Assembly: GCA_937883755.1 (NCBI GenBank)
Contig: CAKZYA010000016.1
Location: forward strand, 54,399 to 118,398
Direction of reading: 5' to 3'
From: an uncultured Flammeovirgaceae bacterium
Lineage (GTDB): Bacteria; Bacteroidota; Bacteroidia; Cytophagales; Cyclobacteriaceae
DNA length: 64,000 bases
Shown here: in pieces, positions 52,976 to 62,469 of the stretch
How the letters are laid out: the number at the start of each line of letters is the position of its first letter
How positions within the stretch are numbered: position 1 is the first letter of the stretch
Program-made: the position numbers and the translations under genes
The notes under the pieces: model-generated
The model's input: only the letters and a program-made list of their open reading frames with translations
What the model was told of the DNA's origin: nothing
The model's database searches: none

Positions 52976-53042
52976 TTACGAAGACCGGAGACGGGAAATA
53001 ATGACTACACTTTGCAGTAAATGACCAATCTAATAGAGAACT

Positions 53043-53108
53043 ACTGTGGACTGTCGTCTATGGACTATGAATAATCATCAATTCACATATCACCTTTCCG
53101 GTTTCCGG
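53043..53108. repeat. intergenic repeats before the GH57 gene
   Basis: Between treZ and the GH57 gene. ACTGTGGACTGTCG with a following TCTATGGACTATGA (53043-53070) is related to the repeat at 44839-44909. TTTCCGGTTTCCGG (53095-53108) is identical to 46260-46273. Both lie upstream of an ATG. Confidence 0.5.
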
Positions 53109-53137
53109 CATACGGACTCCGGTATCCTAATGAAGTT

Positions 53138-55597
53138 ATGAGCAATAAGAATAAATACGTTTGTATTCACGGGCATTTTTACCAACCTCCTAGAGAAAAC
53201 CCCTGGTTGAACCGGGTAGAAGTGCAAGACTCCTCCTACCCTTTCCACGATTGGAATGAGCGGATCACGGCTGAATGCTACTCTCGCAACTCAGCCGCCC
53301 GTATTTTAGATAATAAGGGGCGAATTCAGGATATTATTAACAACTACGCCAAAATCAGTTTCAACTTTGGTCCTACCCTTCTTCAATGGATGAAGCTCCA
53401 AGCTCCCGATGTGTACGAGGCTATTCTGGAAGCCGATCGTATTAGTCTGTCACAATTCAATGGTCATGGCTCGGCCATTGCTCAAGCATATAATCACCTG
53501 ATTGTACCTCTAGCTAACTCTCGCGACCAAGAAACTCAAGTAATTTGGGGAATTCGGGATTTTGAATCTCGCTTCAACCGTTATCCCGAAGGTATGTGGT
53601 TGCCGGAAACGGCGGTAAATACCGATACCCTGGAAGTGTTGGCCAGACACGACATTAAGTTTACCATTCTATCTCCTTACCAGGCACTAAAAGTCCGTAA
53701 GATTGGGACGAAAGACTGGCACGATGCTACCGGAGCTAAAGTCGATCCACGTCGCCCCTACTTGTGCAAACTGCCTTCTGGTCGCTCCATCGCTCTGTTT
53801 TTCTACGATGGTCCGGTATCACAGGGGATTGCGTTTGAGGGATTACTAAACAACGGATCAGCTTTTGCCGAACGACTCATGGGGCAGCTCGATATGAGCA
53901 ACGATGCTCCTCAAATTATGCATATTGCTACCGATGGCGAAAGCTATGGCCACCACCACCGCTACGGCGAGATGGGTCTCGCCTACTGTTTGCACCAAAT
54001 TGAGAACGATGCGGAAGTATCACTAACCATCTATGGCGACTTTTTGGAGAAATACCCTCCTGAGCACGAAGCTCAGGTGATAGAAAACACTGCCTGGAGT
54101 AGTACTCCTCACCTAGAACGCTGGTCAGAAGATGGGGGCGGAAATACCGGAGGTAATCCTGAATGGCACCAACGTTGGCGTAAACCTCTACGAGCTGCCT
54201 TTAACTGGCTACGCGATACAGTAAATCCCATTTACGAACAGGAAACACGATCTTTTGGCCTAGATCCTTGGAAGCTTCGTAATGAATATATTGACGTGGT
54301 ACTCGACCGTTCTCACGAAAATGTAGAACAGTTTATTGAGAAACATACCGAAACAACGCTCTCGAGTGAGCAAAAAATAAAGCTACTTAAACTGCTGGAG
54401 ATTCAGCACCATGCTATGCTGATGTATACCAGTTGTGGCTGGTTCTTCGATGAAGTCACCGGCATTGAAACCATGCAGGATATTCTGTATGCTGCCCGGG
54501 TGCTACAACTTACTGAAGATATCACCGGAACTAACTATGAAAGTCAGTTTCTGAAACTACTAGCCGAAGCGGAGAGTAATATTCCCGAACACCAGAATGC
54601 TGCCGTGGCTTACGAACAGTTCGTTCGCCCGTCTATCGTTGATATGCCTAGGGTAGGCGCCCACTACGCTGTATCTTCCCTATTCTCCAAGTATCCGGAA
54701 GAAGCTCGGGTGTACAGCTACGCCGCTAAGACCAAAAACTTTGAATCGCTGGAGGCGGGGAAGTATAAACTGGCTATTGGCAAGGCTGAATTACGCTCGG
54801 AAGTTACGTTAGAAGAAGCCCAAATCACTTTCGCTATTTTGCACTTAGGCGATCATCACCTTTTTGGGGGAGTACGTGATTACTCAGGCGAGGAGTTTTT
54901 TCAAGCCATGCGAGAAGAAATTGTTCCAGCCTTCAGAAATAGTCGGGTACACGAAGCTATTGTGTTACTTGATAAACACTTTGGCACGCATAATTACTCG
55001 TTCTGGCACCTGTTTAAAGATGATCAGAAGAAAATACTAGATCAGGTACTGGAGCAGACCTTAACCTCAGTAGAAGGAACCTTCCGCAAGATTTACGAAG
55101 ATAATTACTCCCTGTTACAAGCCATGAAAGCACTTAGCATTGATCCTCCCAAGCCTCTGAAGTTTCCGGGAGAATTTACAGTAAATGCCAATTTACGTCG
55201 ATTGTTGCAAAGTGATGAGATCGATGACCGGGAGCTTAATATGTTAGCTGACAGTTTGGAAAACCTTTCAGTAGATATTGATAAAGTAGGACTAAACTAC
55301 CTAGCGGCTGAACGCATCAACCAGTTCATGAAACTTTTCCAACACAGCCCGGAAAGCGATCAATTGATGAGGAGAGTAGTTCAGTTAATTCAAGTATGCC
55401 GTAAGGTACATCTTACTCCCGACTTGTGGGAAGCTCAGAATATTGCGTTTACTATTCACCGCAGAAACTATCACCAAAAATGTCAGCTACGCGATGAGAA
55501 TGATCGGGAAGCCCAATCCTGGTGTAATACGTTTGAAACGCTATTTCAGGAACTCAATATTCACGTAGTTGAAAACAGCCCTGTACCCCAGGTCTAA
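53138..55597 (+). CDS. GH57 glycoside hydrolase with DUF3536
   Basis: 819 residues. HGHFYQPP at 11-18 and the nucleophile motif in GMWLPETAV (Glu157) identify family GH57; the likely acid/base is in the ATDGESYGHH region near 270. The DUF3536 part (about 530-815) is made of helices and is unique to these amylase/alpha-mannosidase-like proteins. It probably cuts or transfers alpha-1,4-glucan. In this cluster it sits between treZ and treY and may supply or debranch the maltodextrins they use, replacing the usual treX debranching enzyme. Confidence 0.88.
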   Translation: MSNKNKYVCIHGHFYQPPRENPWLNRVEVQDSSYPFHDWNERITAECYSRNSAARILDNKGRIQDIINNYAKISFNFGPTLLQWMKLQAPDVYEAILEADRISLSQFNGHGSAIAQAYNHLIVPLANSRDQETQVIWGIRDFESRFNRYPEGMWLPETAVNTDTLEVLARHDIKFTILSPYQALKVRKIGTKDWHDATGAKVDPRRPYLCKLPSGRSIALFFYDGPVSQGIAFEGLLNNGSAFAERLMGQLDMSNDAPQIMHIATDGESYGHHHRYGEMGLAYCLHQIENDAEVSLTIYGDFLEKYPPEHEAQVIENTAWSSTPHLERWSEDGGGNTGGNPEWHQRWRKPLRAAFNWLRDTVNPIYEQETRSFGLDPWKLRNEYIDVVLDRSHENVEQFIEKHTETTLSSEQKIKLLKLLEIQHHAMLMYTSCGWFFDEVTGIETMQDILYAARVLQLTEDITGTNYESQFLKLLAEAESNIPEHQNAAVAYEQFVRPSIVDMPRVGAHYAVSSLFSKYPEEARVYSYAAKTKNFESLEAGKYKLAIGKAELRSEVTLEEAQITFAILHLGDHHLFGGVRDYSGEEFFQAMREEIVPAFRNSRVHEAIVLLDKHFGTHNYSFWHLFKDDQKKILDQVLEQTLTSVEGTFRKIYEDNYSLLQAMKALSIDPPKPLKFPGEFTVNANLRRLLQSDEIDDRELNMLADSLENLSVDIDKVGLNYLAAERINQFMKLFQHSPESDQLMRRVVQLIQVCRKVHLTPDLWEAQNIAFTIHRRNYHQKCQLRDENDREAQSWCNTFETLFQELNIHVVENSPVPQV

Positions 55598-55615
55598 AAA
55601 CCAGTATGTTAGTCA

Positions 55616-55648
55616 GTCCGTTTATTTGAGGTAAACGGACTTTTTTTT
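55616..55648 (+). terminator. intrinsic terminator after the GH57 gene
   Basis: GTCCGTTTA and TAAACGGAC form a perfect 9-bp stem around a seven-base loop followed by eight T residues. It lies 19 bp after the GH57 stop and 54 bp before treY, so treY and malQ may be expressed partly from a separate promoter. Confidence 0.92.
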
Positions 55649-55701
55649 GCTTCGGTACCAGGCTACTATCGTCTTCAATTTTTTTAGACCAAACCACAAC
55701 T

Positions 55702-58440
55702 ATGTATATTCCTCAATCAACGTACCGTTTGCAATTTCATGCGAACTTTAACTTAGGACAGCTATCGGAGATTTTAGATTATCTGCAACAACTGGGTATT
55801 TCTACCATCTACGCTTCGCCCATTCTGGAAGCCCGAATAGGCAGCACCCACGGCTACGATGTAATCAATCCGCTTAAAATCAACCCGGAGATTGGTGACC
55901 TGACATCACTCCAAAATGTAGCGCAGCAACTTCGGCAGCGAAATATGGGCTGGGTACAAGATATTGTGCCCAATCATATGGCGTTCAGCACCCTAAACCC
56001 CTGGATAGAAAGCCTGTTGGAACTCGGTCCTCGATCTCCGTTTTTTAAGCACTTCGATATTGACTGGTGGAGCGACCATCCCGATAATCACGGAAAATTG
56101 ATGCTCCCGATTTTGGGCGACCCTTTGTCCGATATTATAGCTACCCAGCAAACTCAGCTCTCCTACAACAAGCGGGGGTTGGCGTTGCAGTATTACGAAC
56201 ACCAAATACCACTTAATAGCCGTTCGTATTTTGGCTTAATCAATCAGATTATTGACCAAGCCAGCCAAGTTGAGTATACCGCCCAGTTCACTCAACTACT
56301 ATCGGTGTTAGAACGCTTTCCTCCTGGCCAGGAGGAAAAAGTGTCGCCGAAAGAGTGGCAGAACTTCAAAGACCAATGGCAAGAGCTCTTCCATCATGAT
56401 ACTTTTCGTTTGGCACTTACCCATACTGTTGAAAAGTTGAACCAAGATACCGAAGCCCTGGAGAAACTAATTAATCAGCAGTATTTCCGGTTAGTACACT
56501 GGAAAGAAACTGAGCGAGAAATTTACTACCGAAGATTTTTTACGGTAAATGACCTCATTTGCCTTAATATGCAAAGCCAAAAAGTGTTTGAGGATTATCA
56601 CCAACTACTGCATAAGCTTATTCAGGAGAATGATATTCAAGGCTTACGGATTGACCATATTGACGGGCTATTTGATCCTACCCAATACGTAAAACGATTA
56701 CGAAACCTGACTGGAACAGACACCTACATAGTAGTTGAAAAAATACTAGAAGGCCACGAAACTATCCCTAACGAATGGCCTATTCAGGGAACAACCGGTT
56801 ATGATTTTTTAGTACAGGCCAACCAGTTTTTTAGTAGTAATTCAGCCGAGAGCGACCTGAACAAACTCTATGAGCAGTGGAACCCTGAGCAGAAAACTTA
56901 CGAAGAGCTGGTCTACGAAAATAAGATGCTTATTCTCCGGCAGCGGATGCAAGGCGAATTAAGTAACCTCACTCGTCTGTTAGAAACACTCCAGATTATC
57001 CCCAAAACCAATACAGCTACTACCGACGAGTTACAAGAAGCGTTGGCTCATTTATTAGTAGTCTTTCCGGTATACCGCATTTATGATAATCAGTTGCCAC
57101 TTTCTGAAACCTCACTAATTTTACTCGGTGAAATATTTAGTATCGCTGAAGAAAAAGCCCCCCACCTATCTGCAGCCTTTCAAACTCTCCGAGTTATTTT
57201 CAACGGTGTGCCTGATAATGACGATGAGACTAATCAGAATATGCTGTATTTTATTCAGCGATGCCAGCAATTTTCGGGACCACTCGCCGCCAAAGGCATT
57301 GAAGACACTACATTCTATCAATATAACCGCTTAGTTTCTAGAAACGAAGTGGGCGATAATCCGGCTCAGTTAGGCATGGCTACTGAAGAGATTCATCAGT
57401 GGTTACAATCCCGATCGTTACTAACAATGAATGCTACGGCAACCCACGATACCAAACGGGGCGAGGATGCTCGTTTGCGAATCAACCTACTGAGCGAGAT
57501 GACTGAAGAATGGACTCAAGTGAGCCAGCGGTGGAAAGAACAACATCAGTCCTACCGTAGCGAAGTAACCGGAAAGCATTTTCCTACCGATAATGACATC
57601 TACTTTCTTTACCAGACCTTAGTGGGAACCTACCCTTTTCACCTATCCCCATTGGGGGATAACTACAATGAGCGATTGGTAGGTTATATGGAAAAAGTAG
57701 TGCGGGAAGCAAAGACTAATACCAGTTGGTCATCCCCCAATCAGGATTACGAAAAGAGCTTAACACAATTCATTCAAACTATACTCAGTGACTCCAGTTT
57801 TCTTGATGAATTTGCCGCATTTGCCCGACCAGTTGCCCAACAGGCAGTTACTTACTCACTAGGACAAGTAGTGCTAAAGACTATGGCTCCGGGTATTCCG
57901 GATATTTATCAGGGAACTGAGTTCTGGGATTTGAGCATGGTTGATCCTGATAACCGCCGTCCGGTGGACTATCCCGCCCGTCAGTACTGGATAGATCAAT
58001 TTACCCAAACTACCGATGCATTAGCCCAAGTGCAGCAATTGGCGGCTAGCCCCGACGATCCGGCAATTAAGATGTATACGCTCTACCGTAGCTTACAATT
58101 ACGAAAACGCTGGCCTGCCTTATTTGCCGAAAGCTTTTATCAGCCGTTGGTTGTCACCGGACGATACGCCGATCATATACTAGCTTTTCTGCGCCGACAT
58201 CAAGACCGCTATGTGCTCACGATCATCCCTCGGGAAATTATAAAACTACTCCCTAAAGGGCAGAATTTTCCCCTGGGCGATTTGTGGGAAGATACTGCCA
58301 TTACCCTACCCAATTTACCTCGGGATTTCTGGAAAAACGAGTTCACCGATGAGATCATTAGCTGTTCCGAAACATCTCTCCCAATTTCTACTATCTTGCA
58401 GCATTTTCCAGTAGCGATTTTAACCAACCAGCAACCATGA
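55702..58440 (+). CDS. treY: malto-oligosyltrehalose synthase
   Basis: 912 residues. STYRLQFHANFNLGQLSEILDYLQQLGISTIYASPILEARIGSTHGYDV is the family start, followed by DIVPNHMAFS, nucleophile Asp in GLRIDHIDGLFDP, VEKILEGHETIP (acid Glu), ATHDTKRGEDARLR and VVLKTMAPGIPDIYQGTEFWDLSMVDPDNRRP. It converts the reducing-end glucose of maltodextrin to trehalosyl linkage. The stop overlaps the malQ start by 4 bp. Confidence 0.95.
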   Translation: MYIPQSTYRLQFHANFNLGQLSEILDYLQQLGISTIYASPILEARIGSTHGYDVINPLKINPEIGDLTSLQNVAQQLRQRNMGWVQDIVPNHMAFSTLNPWIESLLELGPRSPFFKHFDIDWWSDHPDNHGKLMLPILGDPLSDIIATQQTQLSYNKRGLALQYYEHQIPLNSRSYFGLINQIIDQASQVEYTAQFTQLLSVLERFPPGQEEKVSPKEWQNFKDQWQELFHHDTFRLALTHTVEKLNQDTEALEKLINQQYFRLVHWKETEREIYYRRFFTVNDLICLNMQSQKVFEDYHQLLHKLIQENDIQGLRIDHIDGLFDPTQYVKRLRNLTGTDTYIVVEKILEGHETIPNEWPIQGTTGYDFLVQANQFFSSNSAESDLNKLYEQWNPEQKTYEELVYENKMLILRQRMQGELSNLTRLLETLQIIPKTNTATTDELQEALAHLLVVFPVYRIYDNQLPLSETSLILLGEIFSIAEEKAPHLSAAFQTLRVIFNGVPDNDDETNQNMLYFIQRCQQFSGPLAAKGIEDTTFYQYNRLVSRNEVGDNPAQLGMATEEIHQWLQSRSLLTMNATATHDTKRGEDARLRINLLSEMTEEWTQVSQRWKEQHQSYRSEVTGKHFPTDNDIYFLYQTLVGTYPFHLSPLGDNYNERLVGYMEKVVREAKTNTSWSSPNQDYEKSLTQFIQTILSDSSFLDEFAAFARPVAQQAVTYSLGQVVLKTMAPGIPDIYQGTEFWDLSMVDPDNRRPVDYPARQYWIDQFTQTTDALAQVQQLAASPDDPAIKMYTLYRSLQLRKRWPALFAESFYQPLVVTGRYADHILAFLRRHQDRYVLTIIPREIIKLLPKGQNFPLGDLWEDTAITLPNLPRDFWKNEFTDEIISCSETSLPISTILQHFPVAILTNQQP

Positions 58441-60023
58441 TTACCCAACGGCGGAGCGGCGTCCTGCTTCATATTACTTCTTTACCTTCAGTGTACGGCA
58501 TTGGTAACTTAGGCTCCGAAGCCTACCGCTTTGCCGACTTTATGAAACAGGCGGGGCTTACTTACTGGCAAATTCTTCCACTAAATCCGGTAGACGAGGC
58601 AAGTGGCTTTTCCCCTTACAGTGGGTTATCAGCTTTTGCCGGAAACCCTTTACTTATTAGTCCTGAGTTACTGGTGAAAGAGCGCCTTTTACGAAAAGAA
58701 GAAATAACGCCTACTTCCCGTTTTTCGGAAGACAAAGTGGATTTTGAAAAGGTAGTTCCCATTATACAAACCTGGTTGCAATTGGCTTTCACTCGGTTCT
58801 CACGTAGCCGTAGTAAACGCCTCCGCCAAGCTTACGAACAGTTTTGTATGTACGAAGCCGATTGGTTAGATGACTTTGCCGACTTTACCGCGTTTCGTCA
58901 GCACTTCGGAGGGAAACGATGGGATAAGTGGCCAACAGAAATCCGTGACCGCGATGTATTAGCCGTAGATGAACTGAGAAGCCAAGTGCAAGATCGCATT
59001 AGTCAAACTAAGTTTGAGCAGTTTATCTTTTTTCGTCAATGGAATGCGCTGAAAGCATACTGCCGGCGAAAGGGAGTGAAGTTTTTAGGCGACATTCCGT
59101 TTTACACTGGTTACGATAGTGCTGACGTTTGGGCGCATCAGGAAATCTTCAAACTCAAAAAATCGAAGCGACCCAAAGCGGTAGCGGGCGTACCGCCTGA
59201 TTACTTTAGTAAAACAGGGCAACTGTGGGGAATGCCTATCTTCGATTGGAAGCAGTTGAAAGAGAAAAACTACCATTGGTGGATGCACCGGGTCAGCCAC
59301 AACCTCAGCATGTTCGATCTGGTTCGACTCGACCATTTCCGGGCATTTTCAGCATTTTGGGAAGTAGATGCTGCTGAGAAAACAGCTATCAATGGGAAGT
59401 GGAAGAAAGGGCCGCAAAGCGAATTTTTCAAAAAGCTACGTAAGAAGCACAAGAAGTTACCCATCATTGCTGAAGACCTAGGCGATATTGACCAGCCTGT
59501 TCACGATCTGATGAGTGAGTTTGGCTTACCCGGAATGAAAGTCCTGCACTTTGCCTTTGGTGCCGACATGCCTAAGAGTAGCTATATTCTCCATCATCAT
59601 GTATCCAACTCAGTAGTATACACCGGAACTCACGATAATAACACTACCCGAGGTTGGTTCAAACGGTTAAAAGTAACTGACCGTCGCCGACTGTCAGATT
59701 ATCTTCAGCAGGAGGTGACCGAAAAAAATGTAGCCTACCTACTGAGTTGTCTGGCAATGCAATCAGTAGGTAAGCTATGCGTAGTGCCCATGCAGGATTT
59801 TCTAAACCTGGGCGAAGAGGCAATAATGAACCGTCCATCTACGGCTACCGGAAACTGGCTATGGCAGATGAAACCTGATGCCATTACTGCTCCGCTTGTC
59901 CGTCAAATTAAGAAGATGAACCAGATCTACGCCCGTTTACCAGAATCTCCTCCGTTGAAAAAGACCGCTAAAAAATCGGTAAAGAAAAAAGCTAAAACAG
60001 TCAGGCTAGCTAAGTCTCTGTAA
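58437..60023 (+). CDS. malQ: 4-alpha-glucanotransferase with basic tail
   Basis: 528 residues of GH77. The signatures SGVLLHITSLPSVYGIGNLG, LPLNPVDEASGFSPYSGLSAFAG, nucleophile Asp in VRLDHFRAF, acid Glu in IIAEDLGDID, and the HDNNTTRGWF end motif are all present. It disproportionates maltodextrins and so supplies chains for TreY. The last 24 residues, after PESPP, form an unusual Lys-rich tail (nine Lys and one Arg) absent from ordinary MalQ. Starts at the 4-bp ATGA overlap with treY. Confidence 0.93.
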   Translation: MITQRRSGVLLHITSLPSVYGIGNLGSEAYRFADFMKQAGLTYWQILPLNPVDEASGFSPYSGLSAFAGNPLLISPELLVKERLLRKEEITPTSRFSEDKVDFEKVVPIIQTWLQLAFTRFSRSRSKRLRQAYEQFCMYEADWLDDFADFTAFRQHFGGKRWDKWPTEIRDRDVLAVDELRSQVQDRISQTKFEQFIFFRQWNALKAYCRRKGVKFLGDIPFYTGYDSADVWAHQEIFKLKKSKRPKAVAGVPPDYFSKTGQLWGMPIFDWKQLKEKNYHWWMHRVSHNLSMFDLVRLDHFRAFSAFWEVDAAEKTAINGKWKKGPQSEFFKKLRKKHKKLPIIAEDLGDIDQPVHDLMSEFGLPGMKVLHFAFGADMPKSSYILHHHVSNSVVYTGTHDNNTTRGWFKRLKVTDRRRLSDYLQQEVTEKNVAYLLSCLAMQSVGKLCVVPMQDFLNLGEEAIMNRPSTATGNWLWQMKPDAITAPLVRQIKKMNQIYARLPESPPLKKTAKKSVKKKAKTVRLAKSL

Positions 60024-60028
60024 TTGTC

Positions 60029-60056
60029 CACTAAAGATTTTTTAGTGCTACTTTTT
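60029..60056 (+). terminator. weak intrinsic terminator after malQ
   Basis: CACTAAA and TTTAGTG form a 7-bp stem around a five-base loop, followed a few bases later by CTACTTTTT. It begins six bases after the malQ stop. The T-run is offset from the stem, so moderate support only. Confidence 0.5.
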
Positions 60057-60153
60057 GCTATGCATCAATGTTTTCAGATATACAGCACCACCAGATTCTG
60101 ATGATAATGGGCGACATACACGTTGTTAATGGTTAGATCTTTTAGCGCTCACT

Positions 60154-60915
60154 TCATTCAGCTTTCAGTTTCGCTATTAATAATGGCTTTCTCACTTGGC
60201 TGAGAGGTAAAGTTTCGCCGGAGTATAAAATAACCTGATAATGCCTGAATTCATCTTGCTGAATAGCTTTTATCAGAGATAAGCGTACAACTACTGAACG
60301 ATGTATTCGGATAAAAACTTCGGGAGATAATTGTTTCTCAAGAGCGTCTAGACTTTGCCTAATCAGATATTTTTGATTCTCTACATAAACCTCAACATAT
60401 TGGTCAGCCGATTTTATAAAAAGTATTTGGTTAGTATCTATGTACTCGGTGATGTTGCGATGTTTGTAGGGTAATCGTTGTAGATACGTATCTTCCCTTT
60501 TCAACTTAAATTGACCAATGAGTTGGTGGACAATTTCCTGAGTGATAGGGGTTGCCAGACGATTGGCAGCGCGTGATATGGCTTGATCAAATCTTTGTGT
60601 CGTAAACGGTTTCAACAAATAATCTACCGCATTCAACTCGAATGCTTTGACGGCAAAATCATCGTAGGCCGTTATAAAAATAACATGGGGAATCTCGACT
60701 ACCCGTTTTAAGACTTCTACTCCATTGTAACCGGGCATTTGTATGTCCAAAAAAACTAGATCAGGATGTAGCTCATTCAATAAGTTTAGTGCTTTCGCTC
60801 CGTCTTCGGCTTCTCCAATTAGTTTTAAGTGACTGTGCCGATCCAGGTGAAGTTTCACTAGCGAACGAGCATCCAATTCGTCATCAATGATCACCACTGA
60901 AATAGTATCTGTCAT
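60154..60915 (-). CDS. LytTR-family response regulator
   Basis: 253 residues. Receiver domain 1-125 with acidic pocket DD (11-12) and phospho-acceptor Asp57 (FLDIQMPG), Lys near 102 (LKPF). LytTR DNA-binding domain about 150-250 with FIKSADQYVEVYVE and FIRIHRSVVVRLSLI. It is translated from a 4-bp overlap with the kinase gene. It should activate a nearby or remote promoter in response to the DOMON-linked signal. Confidence 0.94.
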   Translation of the reverse strand: MTDTISVVIIDDELDARSLVKLHLDRHSHLKLIGEAEDGAKALNLLNELHPDLVFLDIQMPGYNGVEVLKRVVEIPHVIFITAYDDFAVKAFELNAVDYLLKPFTTQRFDQAISRAANRLATPITQEIVHQLIGQFKLKREDTYLQRLPYKHRNITEYIDTNQILFIKSADQYVEVYVENQKYLIRQSLDALEKQLSPEVFIRIHRSVVVRLSLIKAIQQDEFRHYQVILYSGETLPLSQVRKPLLIAKLKAE

Positions 60916-61970
60916 GAAGCTGGAAGGTTTATTTGGGTATTCACCCCACCATTCAAATTATACAACTTTAGTTCAGCCGTGTCGCCATAGTGAGAATATA
61001 ATCTTTGCCTTACGTTTTCAAGTCCAATTCCCCCCGTTTTTTGAACCAGTGATGGCCCTTCATTGTAAATATCAATTTGCAATTGGTCAACCGGAATGAT
61101 CCGAATACTGATTTTTAACAGTTGTGCGCCTACACTTTTAGCTATACCGTGCTTCACAGCATTCTCCACGATAGGTTGTAAAAAGAAATTGGGTACCTCT
61201 ACTTGAAGTGCTTCCTCTTGTATTTCGTACACAACTTTTGAGTTTTTAAACCGACGCTGTTCTATTTGCAGATATTTTTGAACGTAATTTAACTCTTCCG
61301 CTAAAGAGACAATAGGTCGTCCGTTTTCATTTAGTGAAATACGTAGTAACTCACTTAATCCCGTTGTCATCTCGCTAGCAACTTCGGTTTTTTGCTGGTG
61401 AATAGCGCTTACGATACTGTTCAACGTATTAAAAAGAAAATGGGGTTGTAGTTGCATTTTCAGCATCCGAAGTTGATTGCTAATCAAATCCTTTTCCAAC
61501 TGAACGCCCCTGATTCTCTCAGCTTCCGAATCTTTATAGTACGTGTAGGCATGCACCACAGCGATAATGGCCATACAAATAAAAAAGTGCCAATGAAAAA
61601 GGTTGACAAAAAGAATCTGATACAAATTATTAAAGCTTTCCCAGCTTATAGTCCCCTGCATTGCCAGTAACCAAATATTAGTGTAGATACTCAAATACGC
61701 CAATACCAGCCCGACGGATGCAAGAAGTAAAACGAAGGAATTAGACAGGCTCACCTTTTCAACTCTGAATTTCGCAGCAAGCCTAAAAACGATGGGTGTA
61801 ATCAAGGCCCACACCCACCATACGGCTAATTGTATCCAAAAAATGCTTAACCAACTACTGGATTGTCCTGATTGTAAGGATTTAAGATGCAGTTGGGTGG
61901 CTGTAAAAACGGAAACCACTGACCACAACAGCAAATTATAAAGCCAGAACTTTTGGTTAAACCTCACCAT
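60912..61970 (-). CDS. LytS-type sensor histidine kinase
   Basis: 352 residues with four membrane helices (about 10-26, 42-64, 79-100 and 125-144), a short linker, and the His_kinase domain: H-box QLQPHFLFNTLNSIVSAIH with His177, then a HATPase domain (VENAVKHGIA near 265 and GIGLENVRQRLYSHYG near 325). The membrane part has no obvious large sensor domain. It is one base from the stop of the DOMON gene. The response regulator gene overlaps its end by 4 bp. Confidence 0.92.
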   Translation of the reverse strand: MVRFNQKFWLYNLLLWSVVSVFTATQLHLKSLQSGQSSSWLSIFWIQLAVWWVWALITPIVFRLAAKFRVEKVSLSNSFVLLLASVGLVLAYLSIYTNIWLLAMQGTISWESFNNLYQILFVNLFHWHFFICMAIIAVVHAYTYYKDSEAERIRGVQLEKDLISNQLRMLKMQLQPHFLFNTLNSIVSAIHQQKTEVASEMTTGLSELLRISLNENGRPIVSLAEELNYVQKYLQIEQRRFKNSKVVYEIQEEALQVEVPNFFLQPIVENAVKHGIAKSVGAQLLKISIRIIPVDQLQIDIYNEGPSLVQKTGGIGLENVRQRLYSHYGDTAELKLYNLNGGVNTQINLPAS

Positions 61971-61971
61971 A

Positions 61972-62469
61972 TTATTCTACATTGAATACAATTTTTTCGT
62001 GCCGCCTCATTCTAGAATGATGCTCAAACTCATCGTGGGTTGAGTAGGCTAATATTAGCCAAAATGGCTCTCCATTTTTCAACGGATAATCATATATATC
62101 TTCTCCTTTCCACAAGCGGCGAAATTTAATGTAGGTTTCATAGTTAGTCTCGCTAAAATCGACAATCTCAATATCGTGACTACCTCCTAACGATTCATCC
62201 GTTTTGGGATTGCCAAATCCTTTAACGTACATGTCTGTACTTTCTTCTTTACCATCAACCACATGAAACAAAAGCAAATCACTCTGCACGATGGCATTCT
62301 CTTGATTAAACCCAACCCCCACCCAGCCTCGGGTGGGAGCACGTAATTCCATCACTAAAAAATCGCCCTCCTTGTTGCATTTCCAACTCATGCCACCCAG
62401 AGACAATTCCATTTGAGCCTGAGTTGAATACGCAATACAAGAGGTCAATAAAAAAACAAGTATTCTCAT
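61972..62469 (-). CDS. DOMON-domain secreted protein
   Basis: I start at ATG 62469, giving 165 residues with a signal peptide (about 1-18, ending STQAQ); the longer frame is unlikely. The DOMON pattern is clear in FLVMELRAPTRGWVGVGFNQENAIVQSDLLLFHVVDGKEESTDMYVKGFGNPKTDESLGG. DOMON domains bind haem or sugars on the outside of cells. In front of a LytS-type kinase, it may be a periplasmic haem- or ligand-binding sensor. ATGA overlap with the upstream gene. Confidence 0.85.
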   Translation of the reverse strand: MRILVFLLTSCIAYSTQAQMELSLGGMSWKCNKEGDFLVMELRAPTRGWVGVGFNQENAIVQSDLLLFHVVDGKEESTDMYVKGFGNPKTDESLGGSHDIEIVDFSETNYETYIKFRRLWKGEDIYDYPLKNGEPFWLILAYSTHDEFEHHSRMRRHEKIVFNVE

